Source: DATLAN01 sp035527455 (GTDB lineage Bacteria > Planctomycetota > Planctomycetia > Pirellulales > Thermoguttaceae). From it: 64,000 nucleotides of DNA. Where the stretch lies: contig DATLAN010000211.1 in the NCBI GenBank assembly GCA_035527455.1, positions 1 through 64,000 on the forward strand, read 5' to 3'. Positions 35,747 through 43,929 of the stretch are shown here, one piece after another; the first letter of the stretch is position 1, and every line of letters starts with the position of its first letter. The position numbers and the translations under genes are program-made. The notes under the pieces were generated by a model, which saw only the letters and a program-made list of their open reading frames with translations, ran no database searches and was not told the origin of the DNA.

Positions 35747-36472
35747 TCAGGCCGCCCGCAACGGCATCCCGAATTGTCGCAATAGCTCTCGGGCTTCGCC
35801 GTCGCGATCGGTGGAGGTAACCAAGGTCACGTTCATGCCCTGCGAACGGGAGTACTTATCCGGGTTCAATTCGGGGAAAACCAACTGTTCGGTCAGTCCC
35901 ATGCTGTAGTTGCCGTGTCCGTCGAACGAATCGGGGTCCAGTCCCCGGAAGTCGCGGACTCGGGGAATCGCCATCGAGATCAACCGGTCGAGGAATTCGT
36001 ACATTCGTTTTCCCCGCAAGGTGACCTTGCAGCCGATGGCCATTCCCTCCCGGAGGCGAAAGTTGGCGATCGACTTCCGCCCCAGCGTCACCACCGGTTG
36101 CTGGCCGGAGAGCAGTTTCAGGGCGTCGACGGCCTCTTCGAGGTGTTTCTTCTCCGCGATGGCGCTGCCGACTCCCATGTTGACCACGATCTTTTCCAGT
36201 CGAGGCAAGGAGAGGCGGTTGGTGCGCCCCAAGGTCTCTACCAGCCTGGAAACGATCTCCTTCTCGTATTTTTCCAGAAGTCGGGGCGTGGGGACTTTAA
36301 CCGGTTTGTCCGCTTTGGCCGGTTTGTCCGCTTTGGCCGCTTTATCCGCCTTAGCCGGCTTGCCCGCTTTGGCTGCTTTATCCGCTTTGCCCGGCTTGGC
36401 CGGTTTATCCGCTTTGCCCGACTTGGCCGGTTTTGATTCCGGCTTGGCTGATTTGCTTTGTTTCGCTGACAT
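35747..36472 (-). CDS. rplE: Large ribosomal subunit protein uL5 with lysine/alanine-rich N-terminal extension
   Basis: 241 residues; the uL5 body (from about residue 60, PTPRLLEKYEKEI) has normal length and carries VNMGVGSAIAEKKHLEEAVD and VTLRGKRMYEFLDRLISMAI. The first 59 residues are an extension made of repeats such as KADKPAKADK and KADKAAKAGK, like histone H1-type tails; at DNA level these are 12-15 bp units. uL5 binds 5S rRNA and bridges to the 30S head. The tail may add RNA contacts; this is inference. The ATG at 36472 is the only sensible start; a later start would lose the tail but lacks an ATG before the body. Confidence 0.94.
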   Translation of the reverse strand: MSAKQSKSAKPESKPAKSGKADKPAKPGKADKAAKAGKPAKADKAAKADKPAKADKPVKVPTPRLLEKYEKEIVSRLVETLGRTNRLSLPRLEKIVVNMGVGSAIAEKKHLEEAVDALKLLSGQQPVVTLGRKSIANFRLREGMAIGCKVTLRGKRMYEFLDRLISMAIPRVRDFRGLDPDSFDGHGNYSMGLTEQLVFPELNPDKYSRSQGMNVTLVTSTDRDGEARELLRQFGMPLRAA

Positions 36473-36489
36473 TTTGCCTGACGCTTATG

Positions 36490-36837
36490 CTATTTCTTTA
36501 CCCGCCGGGCCTTCGCCGGAGCAACCTGCCCGTTGGAGGCCCCGCATTTCTTGCAGAACCGCTCCTTGCTGCCGTCGTCGAGGAGTCGGGCCCCCAGGCG
36601 GGTGGCCGCACCGCATTTCTCGCAGACCAACAGCACGTTGGACAATGGGATCGGCATCTCCAGCGAGAGCCGGCCGCCTTGCGGGTTCTTCTGGCTGCGG
36701 CGGACGTGTTTGTACACGCGGTTGACGTGCTCGACCACCACTTTTCCCTCGCGGCGGTCCACGCGCAGCACGCGCCCCTGCGCACCTTGATCATCGCCGA
36801 CGATTACTTTGACCGTGTCGTTTACTCGGATCCACAT
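36490..36837 (-). CDS. rplX: Large ribosomal subunit protein uL24
   Basis: 115 residues. An assembly initiator that binds near the tunnel exit. The KOW motif is in NDTVKVIVGDDQGAQGRVLR, followed by VVEHVNRVYKHVRRSQKNPQ. The C-terminal part carries four cysteines (CEKCG ... CKKCG), a zinc-ribbon not found in most bacterial uL24 proteins. The ATG overlaps the rplN stop by one base. Confidence 0.95.
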   Translation of the reverse strand: MWIRVNDTVKVIVGDDQGAQGRVLRVDRREGKVVVEHVNRVYKHVRRSQKNPQGGRLSLEMPIPLSNVLLVCEKCGAATRLGARLLDDGSKERFCKKCGASNGQVAPAKARRVKK

Positions 36838-37205
36838 CAGACCACCTCGCTGGCGAGGCTCACGATTTTCATGAAGTTTCGTTCCCGCAATTCCCGGGCG
36901 ACCGCGCCGAAAATCCGCGTGCCGCGGGGGTTCTTATCGTTGTCGACGATCACCGCCGCGTTGCTGTCGAAGCGAACGTAGCTGCCGTCGGCCCGGCGGG
37001 TGGGTTGCTTGCAGCGGACGATGACCGCCCGGACCACCGTGCCTTTCTTCAACTCCGCTCCCGGGATGACGCTCTTGACGCTGCAGACCACGATGTCACC
37101 CACCCCGGCGGACCGGCGGTGCGTACCTCCGAGCACCTTGATGCACATCAGCTCTTTGGCCCCGGTGTTGTCGGCCACGTTGAGTCGGGATTGCATCTGA
37201 ATCAT
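36837..37205 (-). CDS. rplN: Large ribosomal subunit protein uL14
   Basis: 122 residues, standard. It lies at the intersubunit bridge B8. [20 protein letters not shown] and [17 protein letters not shown] sequence, then [20 protein letters not shown] are typical. It follows rpsQ after 14 bases and is translationally coupled to rplX. Confidence 0.98.
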   Translation of the reverse strand: MIQMQSRLNVADNTGAKELMCIKVLGGTHRRSAGVGDIVVCSVKSVIPGAELKKGTVVRAVIVRCKQPTRRADGSYVRFDSNAAVIVDNDKNPRGTRIFGAVARELRERNFMKIVSLASEVV

Positions 37206-37219
37206 GGTTCACGTCCAAG

Positions 37220-37591
37220 CTACGCGTCGTTGTTTTCCTGGCCTTCGGCGTTTTCCCGGCCTTCGGCGTTTTGTTGGTCCTCAGCCGGATCTTCGGCGTC
37301 CCGGGTTTCGACCTTGGCGGCTGCCCGCATCGCCGCCAAGTCGATCAGCCGGCTCTTTTCCACCACCCTGACCAGCTCCCAGCGCTTCATCTTCGATCTC
37401 GGCCGACACTCGACGATCTCGACGGTGTCGCCGCGTTGGGAGACGTTCTCCTCGTCGTGCACCGAGCAGACCGTTTTCCGGCGAAGGTACTTTCCGTATT
37501 TCGGGTGTTTGACCAGGCGCGGGATCTCGACCCGACGGGTCTTGGCCGCCTTGTCCTTGGTCACAACGCCAACTACAACTCTCTTGGGCAT
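37220..37591 (-). CDS. rpsQ: Small ribosomal subunit protein uS17 with acidic C-terminal tail
   Basis: 123 residues, about 40 longer than usual. The OB-fold body (about 1-82) has VGVVTKDKAAKTRRVEIPRL and GDTVEIVECRPRSKMKRWEL. After it comes a low-complexity acidic tail ending in the repeat NAEGRENAEGQEN. uS17 is a primary 16S rRNA binder. It starts 3 bases after rpmC ends. Confidence 0.96.
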   Translation of the reverse strand: MPKRVVVGVVTKDKAAKTRRVEIPRLVKHPKYGKYLRRKTVCSVHDEENVSQRGDTVEIVECRPRSKMKRWELVRVVEKSRLIDLAAMRAAAKVETRDAEDPAEDQQNAEGRENAEGQENNDA

Positions 37592-37594
37592 GGT

Positions 37595-37819
37595 TCAGTC
37601 CTGGTCCGATTTCTGCGCCAAGGCGGCGGCCCGAATCCGCTGATTCCGGATGGTCTTGACCCGGGCGATCAACCGCCGATTCTTCCGCAACTCGCTGGGG
37701 GCGTCGAGCCGCTCGGTCTGGGCTTGAAGCCGCAGACGGAAGAAGTTGTCGGTCGTCTCTTTCAAGACCACCTCCAACTGCTCGTCGCTCATCTCGCGGA
37801 GTTCGCCTGCCTTGGTCAT
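37595..37819 (-). CDS. rpmC: Large ribosomal subunit protein uL29
   Basis: 74 residues of two helices. The conserved LREMSDEQLEVVLKETTDNF and FFRLRLQAQTERLDAPSELR are visible. It lies at the exit tunnel near the trigger-factor docking site. Gap to rplP is 77 bases, larger than other gaps in this section, and no gene is seen in it. Confidence 0.95.
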   Translation of the reverse strand: MTKAGELREMSDEQLEVVLKETTDNFFRLRLQAQTERLDAPSELRKNRRLIARVKTIRNQRIRAAALAQKSDQD

Positions 37820-37896
37820 GACTCGGTTCCCGCCCTTGATGTCTCGCTCATATCTTTACGGTCCGTTTCCAGGTTGCAGCGTGCGTTCGACGCACA

Positions 37897-38313
37897 CTAC
37901 AGAGGTCTCCTTCGGAGGAATCGCACCCGCACGGGCATTTTGTGCGCCAAGCGGGTGAAGCAGAGGCGCGCGGCTTCTTCCGACACGCCGCCGATCTCGT
38001 AGAGCACCGTTCCCGGCCTGATTACCGCCGCCCAGTAATCGGGTTCACCCTTTCCCTTTCCCATTCTCGTTTCCAGGGGGATCGAGCTGACCGATTTGTG
38101 GGGAAACACGCGGATGTAGAGCCGTCCCTCCGTACGGAGGTACTGCTGTGCCGCGATACGTCCCGCCTCGATCGTCGCCGCGCTGATCCAGCCGCCTTGG
38201 ACGGCCTGCAGGGCGAAATCGCCGAAGACGACGCGGTTGCCGCGGGTAGCGTTACCTCTTATACGTCCTCTTTGGCTTTTTCGATGCTTGACTCGTTTGG
38301 GCATCAACGCCAT
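37897..38313 (-). CDS. rplP: Large ribosomal subunit protein uL16
   Basis: 138 residues. It is needed for the A-site side of the peptidyl transferase centre. Start LMPKRVKHRKSQRGRIRGNA, then WISAATIEAGRIAAQQYLRT and GKGKGEPDYWAAVIRPGTVL are typical. The gene start overlaps the end of rpsC by 62 bases, so the two are translated in different frames from one message. Confidence 0.96.
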   Translation of the reverse strand: MALMPKRVKHRKSQRGRIRGNATRGNRVVFGDFALQAVQGGWISAATIEAGRIAAQQYLRTEGRLYIRVFPHKSVSSIPLETRMGKGKGEPDYWAAVIRPGTVLYEIGGVSEEAARLCFTRLAHKMPVRVRFLRRRPL

Positions 38314-38968
38314 CGATCTCTTCCTCGCTGTACATGCCCTGATTGATCCACACCTTAATGCCGATGTGGCCTTGGGCGATTTTCGCTTCGGTGAAGCCGT
38401 AGTCGATCTTGGCTCGCAGGGTGGAGAGCGGGATGGAGCCGGAGATCTGCTTCTCGCATCTGGCCATCTCCGCCCCGCCGAGGCGCCCGGCGAGCTGGAT
38501 CTTGATTCCCTTGGCTCCCGCCTCCATCGACTGTTCCATCGCCCGCTTCATCGTCCGGCGGAAGCCGGCCCGCTTGGCCAACTGCTCGCTGATATCTTCG
38601 GCCACGAGTTGGGCGACCAACTCGGGGCGATTGATTTCTTCGATCTTGATGTTGATTCGCCGCCCCGTTTTCTCCTGCAACTCCTTCTGCAACTCCTCGA
38701 CCCGCTCTCCTTTGCGGCCGATCAACACGCCCGGCCGCGCCGAGTGCAAAATCACCTTCACTTCGTCGCGGGTCCGCTCGATCTCGACCTTGGCAACTGC
38801 CGGATACAGCGGCTTCCCGTACCGATCCTTTCGGTACCGGATGAAGGTGCGGATCTTCTGGTCCTCGACCAACAGATCGGCGAATTCCCGCTTGGAGGCG
38901 TACCACCGGCTCTTCCATCCAATCATGATACCGGTTCGGAATCCGATCGGATTGACTTTTTGACCCAT
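38252..38968 (-). CDS. rpsC: Small ribosomal subunit protein uS3
   Basis: 238 residues. It forms the mRNA entry channel with uS4 and uS5. MGQKVNPIGFRTGIMIGWKS at the start, a KH domain (VLIGRKGERVEELQKELQEK), and the C-terminal domain ending in a Lys/Arg-rich tail are all present. The last 62 bases overlap rplP, so the tail after about residue 217 is encoded on shared DNA. Confidence 0.96.
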   Translation of the reverse strand: MGQKVNPIGFRTGIMIGWKSRWYASKREFADLLVEDQKIRTFIRYRKDRYGKPLYPAVAKVEIERTRDEVKVILHSARPGVLIGRKGERVEELQKELQEKTGRRINIKIEEINRPELVAQLVAEDISEQLAKRAGFRRTMKRAMEQSMEAGAKGIKIQLAGRLGGAEMARCEKQISGSIPLSTLRAKIDYGFTEAKIAQGHIGIKVWINQGMYSEEEIDGVDAQTSQASKKPKRTYKR

Positions 38969-38986
38969 AATCGCTTCTCGCTCGGT

Positions 38987-39313
38987 CTAGTCCAAAGCCA
39001 CGCGAATGTGTGACGTGCGTTTCTTGATAATCATCGCCATTCCGCGGGCGCGCGGCTGCATCCGCTTGAACATCGGTCCCCCGTCCACGCGGACGTCGAC
39101 CACCATCAGGTGATGCAGGTTTTGTGCCCGGCGATCCTCGGCGTTGGCCAGTGCGCTGCGGAGCACCTTTTCCAGCATCCGGGCGCCTCGGTTGGGTTGA
39201 TACCGCAAGATGTCCAAGGCCTCGTCGGCAAGCTTCCCTCGAATCATGTCCGCCAGAGGACGGACCTTGCGGGGGCTGATCCGCGCGTATTTGTGAGAAG
39301 CCTCGTAAGCCAT
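38987..39313 (-). CDS. rplV: Large ribosomal subunit protein uL22
   Basis: 108 residues. Its long beta-hairpin lines the exit tunnel (QPRARGMAMIIKKRTSHIRV). RISPRKVRPLADMIRGK near the start is conserved. The ATG at 39313 lies one base past the rpsS stop region; the longer upstream frame overlaps rpsS and is discarded. Confidence 0.96.
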   Translation of the reverse strand: MAYEASHKYARISPRKVRPLADMIRGKLADEALDILRYQPNRGARMLEKVLRSALANAEDRRAQNLHHLMVVDVRVDGGPMFKRMQPRARGMAMIIKKRTSHIRVALD

Positions 39314-39314
39314 C

Positions 39315-39584
39315 TTATCGCTTGCCTTTCCCGCCGTGACCGCGGAAGATCCGCGTGGGGGCAAATTCTCCCAACTTGTGGCCGACCATTTCCTCGGTCA
39401 CGAACACCTTCACGTGGTTTTTTCCGTTGTGGACCATGAACGTGTGCCCGACGAACTCGGGCACGACGGTACACGCCCGGGCCCACGTCTTGATCGGTTC
39501 CTTGGTCCCCGCGTTGTCTTGCCCCATCACCTTGTGATAGAGCTTGGGATCGACGTAAGGGCCCTTTTTCAGTGATCTTCCCAT
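39315..39584 (-). CDS. rpsS: Small ribosomal subunit protein uS19
   Basis: 89 residues. It lies in the 30S head and contacts the A-site tRNA side. [20 protein letters not shown] and the signature [20 protein letters not shown] are intact. It is one base from rplB upstream and one base from rplV downstream. Confidence 0.97.
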   Translation of the reverse strand: MGRSLKKGPYVDPKLYHKVMGQDNAGTKEPIKTWARACTVVPEFVGHTFMVHNGKNHVKVFVTEEMVGHKLGEFAPTRIFRGHGGKGKR

Positions 39585-39585
39585 A

Positions 39586-40440
39586 TTAAATCTTCAACAA
39601 GCCATAGCGTTTGGACCGCCGCCGGCGGACGATGGCCTTGTTCGACGGTTTGTGTCTTTTTCGGGTGCGGCCGCCTTTGGTCGGTTTTCCGGTGGGGCTG
39701 ACCGGATGGCGTCCGCCCTTGGTTCGTCCTTCGCCGCCGCCGTGGGGGTGGTCGATGGGATTCATCGCAGTGCCGCGAACGTGAGGTCGCCGCCCCATCC
39801 ATCGCTTCCGGCCCGCCTTACCCAACACGATACCCATATGGTCGGCGTTGCCCACCGTTCCGATCGTCGCCCGGCAGGCCGCCGGCACGCGGCGGATTTC
39901 GCCGCTGGGCAAGTTGATCTGCGCCCAATTGGCGTCGCGGGCGGCCAGCGTGGCGTGGTTGCCGGCCGAACGGCACATCGCGCCGCCGCGGCCCGGCTGC
40001 AACTCCACGTTGTGGACGTCCATCCCCGGGGGGATCTTCGACAACGGCAGGCAATTGCCCACCGCCACCGGAGCGTCGTCTCCGCTGATCACCCGGTCTC
40101 CCGCCTTCAAACCTTCGGGAGCCACGATATACCGCTTCTCTCCGTCGGCGTAGAACAACAGGGCGATTCGGGCACTGCGGTTGGGGTCGTATTGGATCGA
40201 GTTGACCACCGCGGGGATGCCGTCCTTGTTGCGGCGGAAATCGATCTGGCGATATTGCCGCTTGTGGCCGCCGCCGCGATGCCGTACCGTGATCTTGCCC
40301 TGGTTGTTCCGCCCGCTGGTGCGACGCTTCGGCGTCAGCAGCTTCTTGGGCGGCTTCGCACCCGGCGTCAACTCGGCAAAGTCGCTCACCGTTGCCCCGC
40401 GGCGGCCGGGAGAGGTCGGTTTGTATCGACGGATGCCCAT
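39586..40440 (-). CDS. rplB: Large ribosomal subunit protein uL2
   Basis: 284 residues. It is a core protein needed for subunit joining and peptidyl transfer. Conserved [40 protein letters not shown] and the C-terminal signature [20 protein letters not shown] (with the key histidine) are intact. It is preceded by a 140-base spacer of tandem repeats after rplW. Confidence 0.98.
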   Translation of the reverse strand: MGIRRYKPTSPGRRGATVSDFAELTPGAKPPKKLLTPKRRTSGRNNQGKITVRHRGGGHKRQYRQIDFRRNKDGIPAVVNSIQYDPNRSARIALLFYADGEKRYIVAPEGLKAGDRVISGDDAPVAVGNCLPLSKIPPGMDVHNVELQPGRGGAMCRSAGNHATLAARDANWAQINLPSGEIRRVPAACRATIGTVGNADHMGIVLGKAGRKRWMGRRPHVRGTAMNPIDHPHGGGEGRTKGGRHPVSPTGKPTKGGRTRKRHKPSNKAIVRRRRSKRYGLLKI

Positions 40441-40445
40441 GGTTG

Positions 40446-40580
40446 GTTATCAGTTATCAGTTGTCGGTGGTCAGTTGTCAGTTGTCAGTTGTCAGTTGTC
40501 GGTGGTCAGTTGTCAGTGATCGGTTCTTGTTTCCGGGGGGCACTTCTGCAGATTCGAACTGATAACTGATAACTGACAAC
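40446..40580. repeat. Heptamer tandem repeats in inverted arrangement (CAGTTGT / ATAACTG)
   Basis: Left block (40446-40522) of CAGTTAT, CAGTTGT and CGGTGGT units; right block GATAACTGATAACTGACAAC at 40561-40580 complementary to its left end. It fills the rplW-rplB spacer. Similar in design but not in sequence to 33027-33124. Confidence 0.9.
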
Positions 40581-40949
40581 TTAGAAGAAATTGATCCTGT
40601 CTTCCGGGTCCAGCGTCACGATTGCTTTCTTCCAGTTCTTGGTGTGTCCCCAGCGGAACCGGGTCCGTCGCGGCTTTCCGGCACGGTTTTGCGTATTCAC
40701 GCGAACCACCTTGACGTCGAACAACTCCTCCACCGCCCGGCGGATGTCCTCCTTGCCGGCGAGTCGGTTGACTTCGAAAGCGTACGCATTGTATCGGCTC
40801 GCCTTGTGCATGCCCTTCTCGGTCACCAGCGGCCGCAAGATGACCTGGTGCGGATCCAGGCTCAACTTCGACTTGGTGACGTCCTTGCGGGCCGTCGTTT
40901 CGGCGAAGAGTTTTCTGTTTCGCATTTTTTGAGGCATGTTTTGGGGCAT
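40581..40949 (-). CDS. rplW: Large ribosomal subunit protein uL23
   Basis: 122 residues, longer than usual by an N-terminal segment of about 25 (MPQNMPQKMRNRKLFAETTA). The body has QVILRPLVTEKGMHKASRYN and RRAVEELFDVKVVRVNTQNR. It forms the trigger-factor and SRP docking site at the tunnel exit. The start at 40949 follows AAGGG eight bases upstream; in-frame ATGs at 40937 and 40925 are alternatives. Confidence 0.94.
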   Translation of the reverse strand: MPQNMPQKMRNRKLFAETTARKDVTKSKLSLDPHQVILRPLVTEKGMHKASRYNAYAFEVNRLAGKEDIRRAVEELFDVKVVRVNTQNRAGKPRRTRFRWGHTKNWKKAIVTLDPEDRINFF

Positions 40950-40965
40950 GGGACGGCCCTTCTTC

Positions 40966-41610
40966 CTAGGACGCCTGCTCGGTGGCCACGACCTTCTCGC
41001 AGAAGGCGTCCAACGCGGCCTTGGTCATCAGCAGCCGCCTCGGACGCAACACTTCCAACGCATTCAGCTCGCCCACCGGCAACACCGACACGTCGGTCAG
41101 GTTGCGGATGCTCTTGTACACGTTCAGGTCGTAACCGGCCACTGCCACCAGCAGGCGAATCCCGTCGACCTTCAAGGCCTTCAGAATCCTCGCCATCTCA
41201 CGAGTCTTCGGCTCGTCGAACGAGAGTTCGTCGATCAAAGTCACTTCCTTGTCGGCGATTCGGGAGGCCACGGCCATCCGCGTCGCCAGCCGGACGGCCT
41301 TCTTGGGAAGCCGGTAGGTGAAATCGCGGGGCCGCTTGGCGAAGATGTGTCCCCCGCCAACCCGGATGCCGCTGCGCCGCGATCCCGCCCGGGCGTGACC
41401 GGTCCCCTTCTGGCGGTACATCTTGTTCGTCGTTCCGGAGACTTCACTCCGGCTCTTGGTCTTCGCCGAACCTTGGCGGCGGTTGGCCTGGTACATAACC
41501 ACCGCGTCGTGCAACAACTGCTTGTTGATCCGCGGCGCCAACTGAGCCGGGTCGACCTCGCAGGTGCCGACTTCCGCTCCGGTCCGATCGTAAATAGGTA
41601 AGGTGGCCAT
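40966..41610 (-). CDS. rplD: Large ribosomal subunit protein uL4
   Basis: 214 residues. Its loop lines the exit tunnel, and in E. coli it regulates the S10 operon. The signature KMYRQKGTGHARAGSRRSGI and FAKRPRDFTYRLPKKAVRLA are intact. ATG 41610 is chosen; a TTG three codons earlier overlaps the rplC stop. Confidence 0.96.
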   Translation of the reverse strand: MATLPIYDRTGAEVGTCEVDPAQLAPRINKQLLHDAVVMYQANRRQGSAKTKSRSEVSGTTNKMYRQKGTGHARAGSRRSGIRVGGGHIFAKRPRDFTYRLPKKAVRLATRMAVASRIADKEVTLIDELSFDEPKTREMARILKALKVDGIRLLVAVAGYDLNVYKSIRNLTDVSVLPVGELNALEVLRPRRLLMTKAALDAFCEKVVATEQAS

Positions 41611-41615
41611 ATCCG

Positions 41616-42302
41616 TCAAAGCTTATTGGTTTCTTGAATCATCACGAACCCCCCGCTGGGTCCCGGGACCGCCCCACGCACCACGAGCAAATTGTTGACG
41701 ACGTCGACTTGAACGACTTTCAGGTTCCTCGCCGTACACTGGGCGTTGCCGTAATGGCCGGCCATCTTCTTGCCTTTGAAGACCCGGCTGGGGCTCGCAC
41801 TGCAGCCCGTGCCGCCGGCATGCCGGTGACACTTCTTCACGCCGTGGCTGGCGCGCTGGCCGTGGAAATTGTGCCGCTTCATCACTCCGGCAGTGCCGCG
41901 GCCCTTGCTGGTGCCGATCACGTCGACCGCTTTGATCTCGGCGAAGACGTCGGCCTTCAACTCCTGGCCGACCTCATAGCCGTCGATCGAGCCGCGCAAT
42001 TCGCGCACGAATCGCTTGGGCTCGCAGCCGGCCTTGACGACCGGTTCCACGCCGGTCGCCGCACGGCGCTTCTGGCGTTTGCTGTCGAGCTTGGCGACGT
42101 GCCCGCGTTGGCTGCGGATGGCAAGGCGACGGGGTTTGTCGGAGTACCCAATCTGGACGGCCTCATATCCATCCTTCTGCTCCGTCTTGACCTGCAAGAC
42201 GTGGCATGGCCCCACCTGAATGACGGTTACCGGGATAACCTTTCCGGTGGGATCGTATATCTGGGTCATCCCGACCTTTCGGCCGAGCAATCCAACTGCC
42301 AT
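41616..42302 (-). CDS. rplC: Large ribosomal subunit protein uL3
   Basis: 228 residues. An early-assembling 23S rRNA binder reaching the peptidyl transferase centre. MAVGLLGRKVGMTQIYDPTG and KGRGTAGVMKRHNFHGQRAS with SHGVKKCHRHAGGTGCSASP are conserved; two cysteines in the tip region are unusual but not unique. It is 5 bases from the rplD ATG. Confidence 0.97.
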   Translation of the reverse strand: MAVGLLGRKVGMTQIYDPTGKVIPVTVIQVGPCHVLQVKTEQKDGYEAVQIGYSDKPRRLAIRSQRGHVAKLDSKRQKRRAATGVEPVVKAGCEPKRFVRELRGSIDGYEVGQELKADVFAEIKAVDVIGTSKGRGTAGVMKRHNFHGQRASHGVKKCHRHAGGTGCSASPSRVFKGKKMAGHYGNAQCTARNLKVVQVDVVNNLLVVRGAVPGPSGGFVMIQETNKL

Positions 42303-42448
42303 CGCACTTACCTTTTTTCACGTCGCCGGGGGGGAACCTCCGGCCCTAAGCCGGCTTTACCCGCCAGGCTTCCACTCATATGTCTACACCCAAGCAGCCT
42401 GGTTGCAAACGCCAAATCGATGTTTTCCGAAACTGATGTTTTTTGAAA

Positions 42449-42778
42449 CTACTGCCTGCTGGTTGCCTTGATCTTGATGTCCACGCCGGCCGGCAGGCTC
42501 AGCTTGTTCAATGCCTCGATCGTCTTGGCCGTCGCCTGCATGATGTCGATCAAACGCTTGTGGGTGCGAATCTCGAACTGCTGGCGGGCTTTCTTGTCCA
42601 CATGGGGGCTGGACAAGACGGTGTAACGCTCGATGCGGGTAGGCAGGGGAATTGGGCCGTGGACTATCGAGCCGGTCCTCTTCGCGGTATCCACGATCTC
42701 GGTCGCACTCTGATCCAAGATCGCGTGATCGTAGGCTTCCATCCGAATGCGGATGATCTCTTTGGTTTGACCGGCCAC
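42449..42778 (-). CDS. rpsJ: Small ribosomal subunit protein uS10
   Basis: 109 residues. First gene of the ribosomal run. It sits in the 30S head and also acts in antitermination with Nus[41 protein letters not shown] and [19 protein letters not shown] are typical. The start is set at GTG 42778, six bases after CGGAGG; an ATG two codons earlier directly abuts the ribosome binding site and is unlikely. A 146-base gap separates it from rplC; I saw no gene in it. Confidence 0.94.
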   Translation of the reverse strand: MAGQTKEIIRIRMEAYDHAILDQSATEIVDTAKRTGSIVHGPIPLPTRIERYTVLSSPHVDKKARQQFEIRTHKRLIDIMQATAKTIEALNKLSLPAGVDIKIKATSRQ

Positions 42779-42844
42779 GGTCATCCTCCGATTCCAATTC
42801 CAAATTGCCAAGGAAACCCCCGCCCTGTAGACGGAGAACCTCAA

Positions 42845-42873
42845 AGAATATCAATATTCGGCAAGGCGGTCAA
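42845..42873 (-). promoter_or_regulatory. Sigma70-type promoter of the S10-spc-alpha operon
   Basis: On the minus strand TTGACC (42873-42868), a spacer of exactly 17 bases and TATTCT (42850-42845). Transcription would start near 42838, giving a leader of about 60 bases before the rpsJ GTG. It is the best promoter in the window and stands at the expected place. No L4-type leader hairpin was identified. Confidence 0.7.
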
Positions 42874-43067
42874 CGGCCCGCTGGCGAAAATCACCCGAAT
42901 CGCAAAATTTTTGGTCCAAGCCCCGTGCAATTCCTATCGGTTGCCCAGCTATCGCTTCGATACCCCTCAATGAAATCCCCCGGAAGTCGGGATCGTTTCC
43001 CAATGTCCGAAGCGTGTATTGGTTCAGTCGAAAATGGAAGGCTGCGGTCTATCACGGGCAGTGCAGG

Positions 43068-43919
43068 CTAGGCCGCCTGGTGCCGGCCGTCGGGCGCTTC
43101 GGAATCCGACGCGTTTTCCAGCTTGGAAGGGGCGAGAATTCGGGAATCGGCCTCCCGGCGGCTGTGTTCCATTTCCCAAAGGCGGCCTTGTTTGATGAAC
43201 GTATTATAGAACGCCGTAAGCATGCAGACCTGAAGGCCGGCCAGTCCGTCGAGAAAGCCCAGACGGAGTACGTACAACTGGAAGAACCGCAGGAACGGAC
43301 GCAACAGCAGACCGCTGAAGCCTGTCCGCTTTCCCCGGTCCCACATGTCCTGGGCCACCAGTCGCGTGTACTGTTCGTATTTTCTGAAGTATTCGTCGTA
43401 CGTCCAGTAGCTGTAGTGGAGCAGCTTGCCCCGGAGCTTGCCCAGCCGGTTTCGCTCGACGCAGAACTCCGAGTGCACGCGGCATTTGTCGTAGCGACAC
43501 CGGTCGCGCCGGACCAGGCGAATCGCGTCGGTGTTCCATCGGGAGAATCGCAGCGGATGCCCCATGAAGAAGCATTGGAAGGAGACCCAGTAGCCGTCGC
43601 GGTTTTCGGGCGGATCCGCCAGGACGTTGCGAATGTTCTGGGCGAGCTTCGGTGTGACGCGTTCGTCGGCGTCGACGATCATCACCCAGGAGTTGGCGGC
43701 CTGGGGAATGGCCCAGTTGAGGAAATCGCCCTGACTGACGTACTCCCGCTCGATCATCCGGCAGTCGCCCAGTTGGCGGGCGATTTCCAGCGTGCCGTCG
43801 GTCGAGCCCGAGTCGGCCACGAGGATTTCGTCGGCGATACCCTGCACCGACTCGATGCATGCGCGAATGTTCCTCCGTTCGTTCTTGCACGGGATCAATA
43901 CGGTTAGTCGCTGACGCAT
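43068..43919 (-). CDS. GT2-family glycosyltransferase (WaaE/KdtX-like)
   Basis: 283 residues. A GT-A fold at the N-terminus: LTVLIPCKNERRNIRACIES, DSGSTDGT, and the DxD-type motif VDADE (Asp83-Asp85). The pattern and the C-terminal WTYDEYFRKYEQYTRLVAQ with basic residues resemble LPS core beta-glucosyltransferases of the WaaE type. The reported ATG 43919 begins the conserved block. It is the last of three minus-strand genes (FkbM methyltransferase, GT4, this) and its start lies 10 bases after the GT4 stop. Function is likely in surface glycan assembly. Confidence 0.85.
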   Translation of the reverse strand: MRQRLTVLIPCKNERRNIRACIESVQGIADEILVADSGSTDGTLEIARQLGDCRMIEREYVSQGDFLNWAIPQAANSWVMIVDADERVTPKLAQNIRNVLADPPENRDGYWVSFQCFFMGHPLRFSRWNTDAIRLVRRDRCRYDKCRVHSEFCVERNRLGKLRGKLLHYSYWTYDEYFRKYEQYTRLVAQDMWDRGKRTGFSGLLLRPFLRFFQLYVLRLGFLDGLAGLQVCMLTAFYNTFIKQGRLWEMEHSRREADSRILAPSKLENASDSEAPDGRHQAA

Positions 43920-43929
43920 TCGTAATGCC

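Noticed and set aside
40446..40580. CRISPR or attenuator array in the rplW-rplB spacer
   Set aside because: Heptamer tandem repeats with no unique spacers and no leader peptide.
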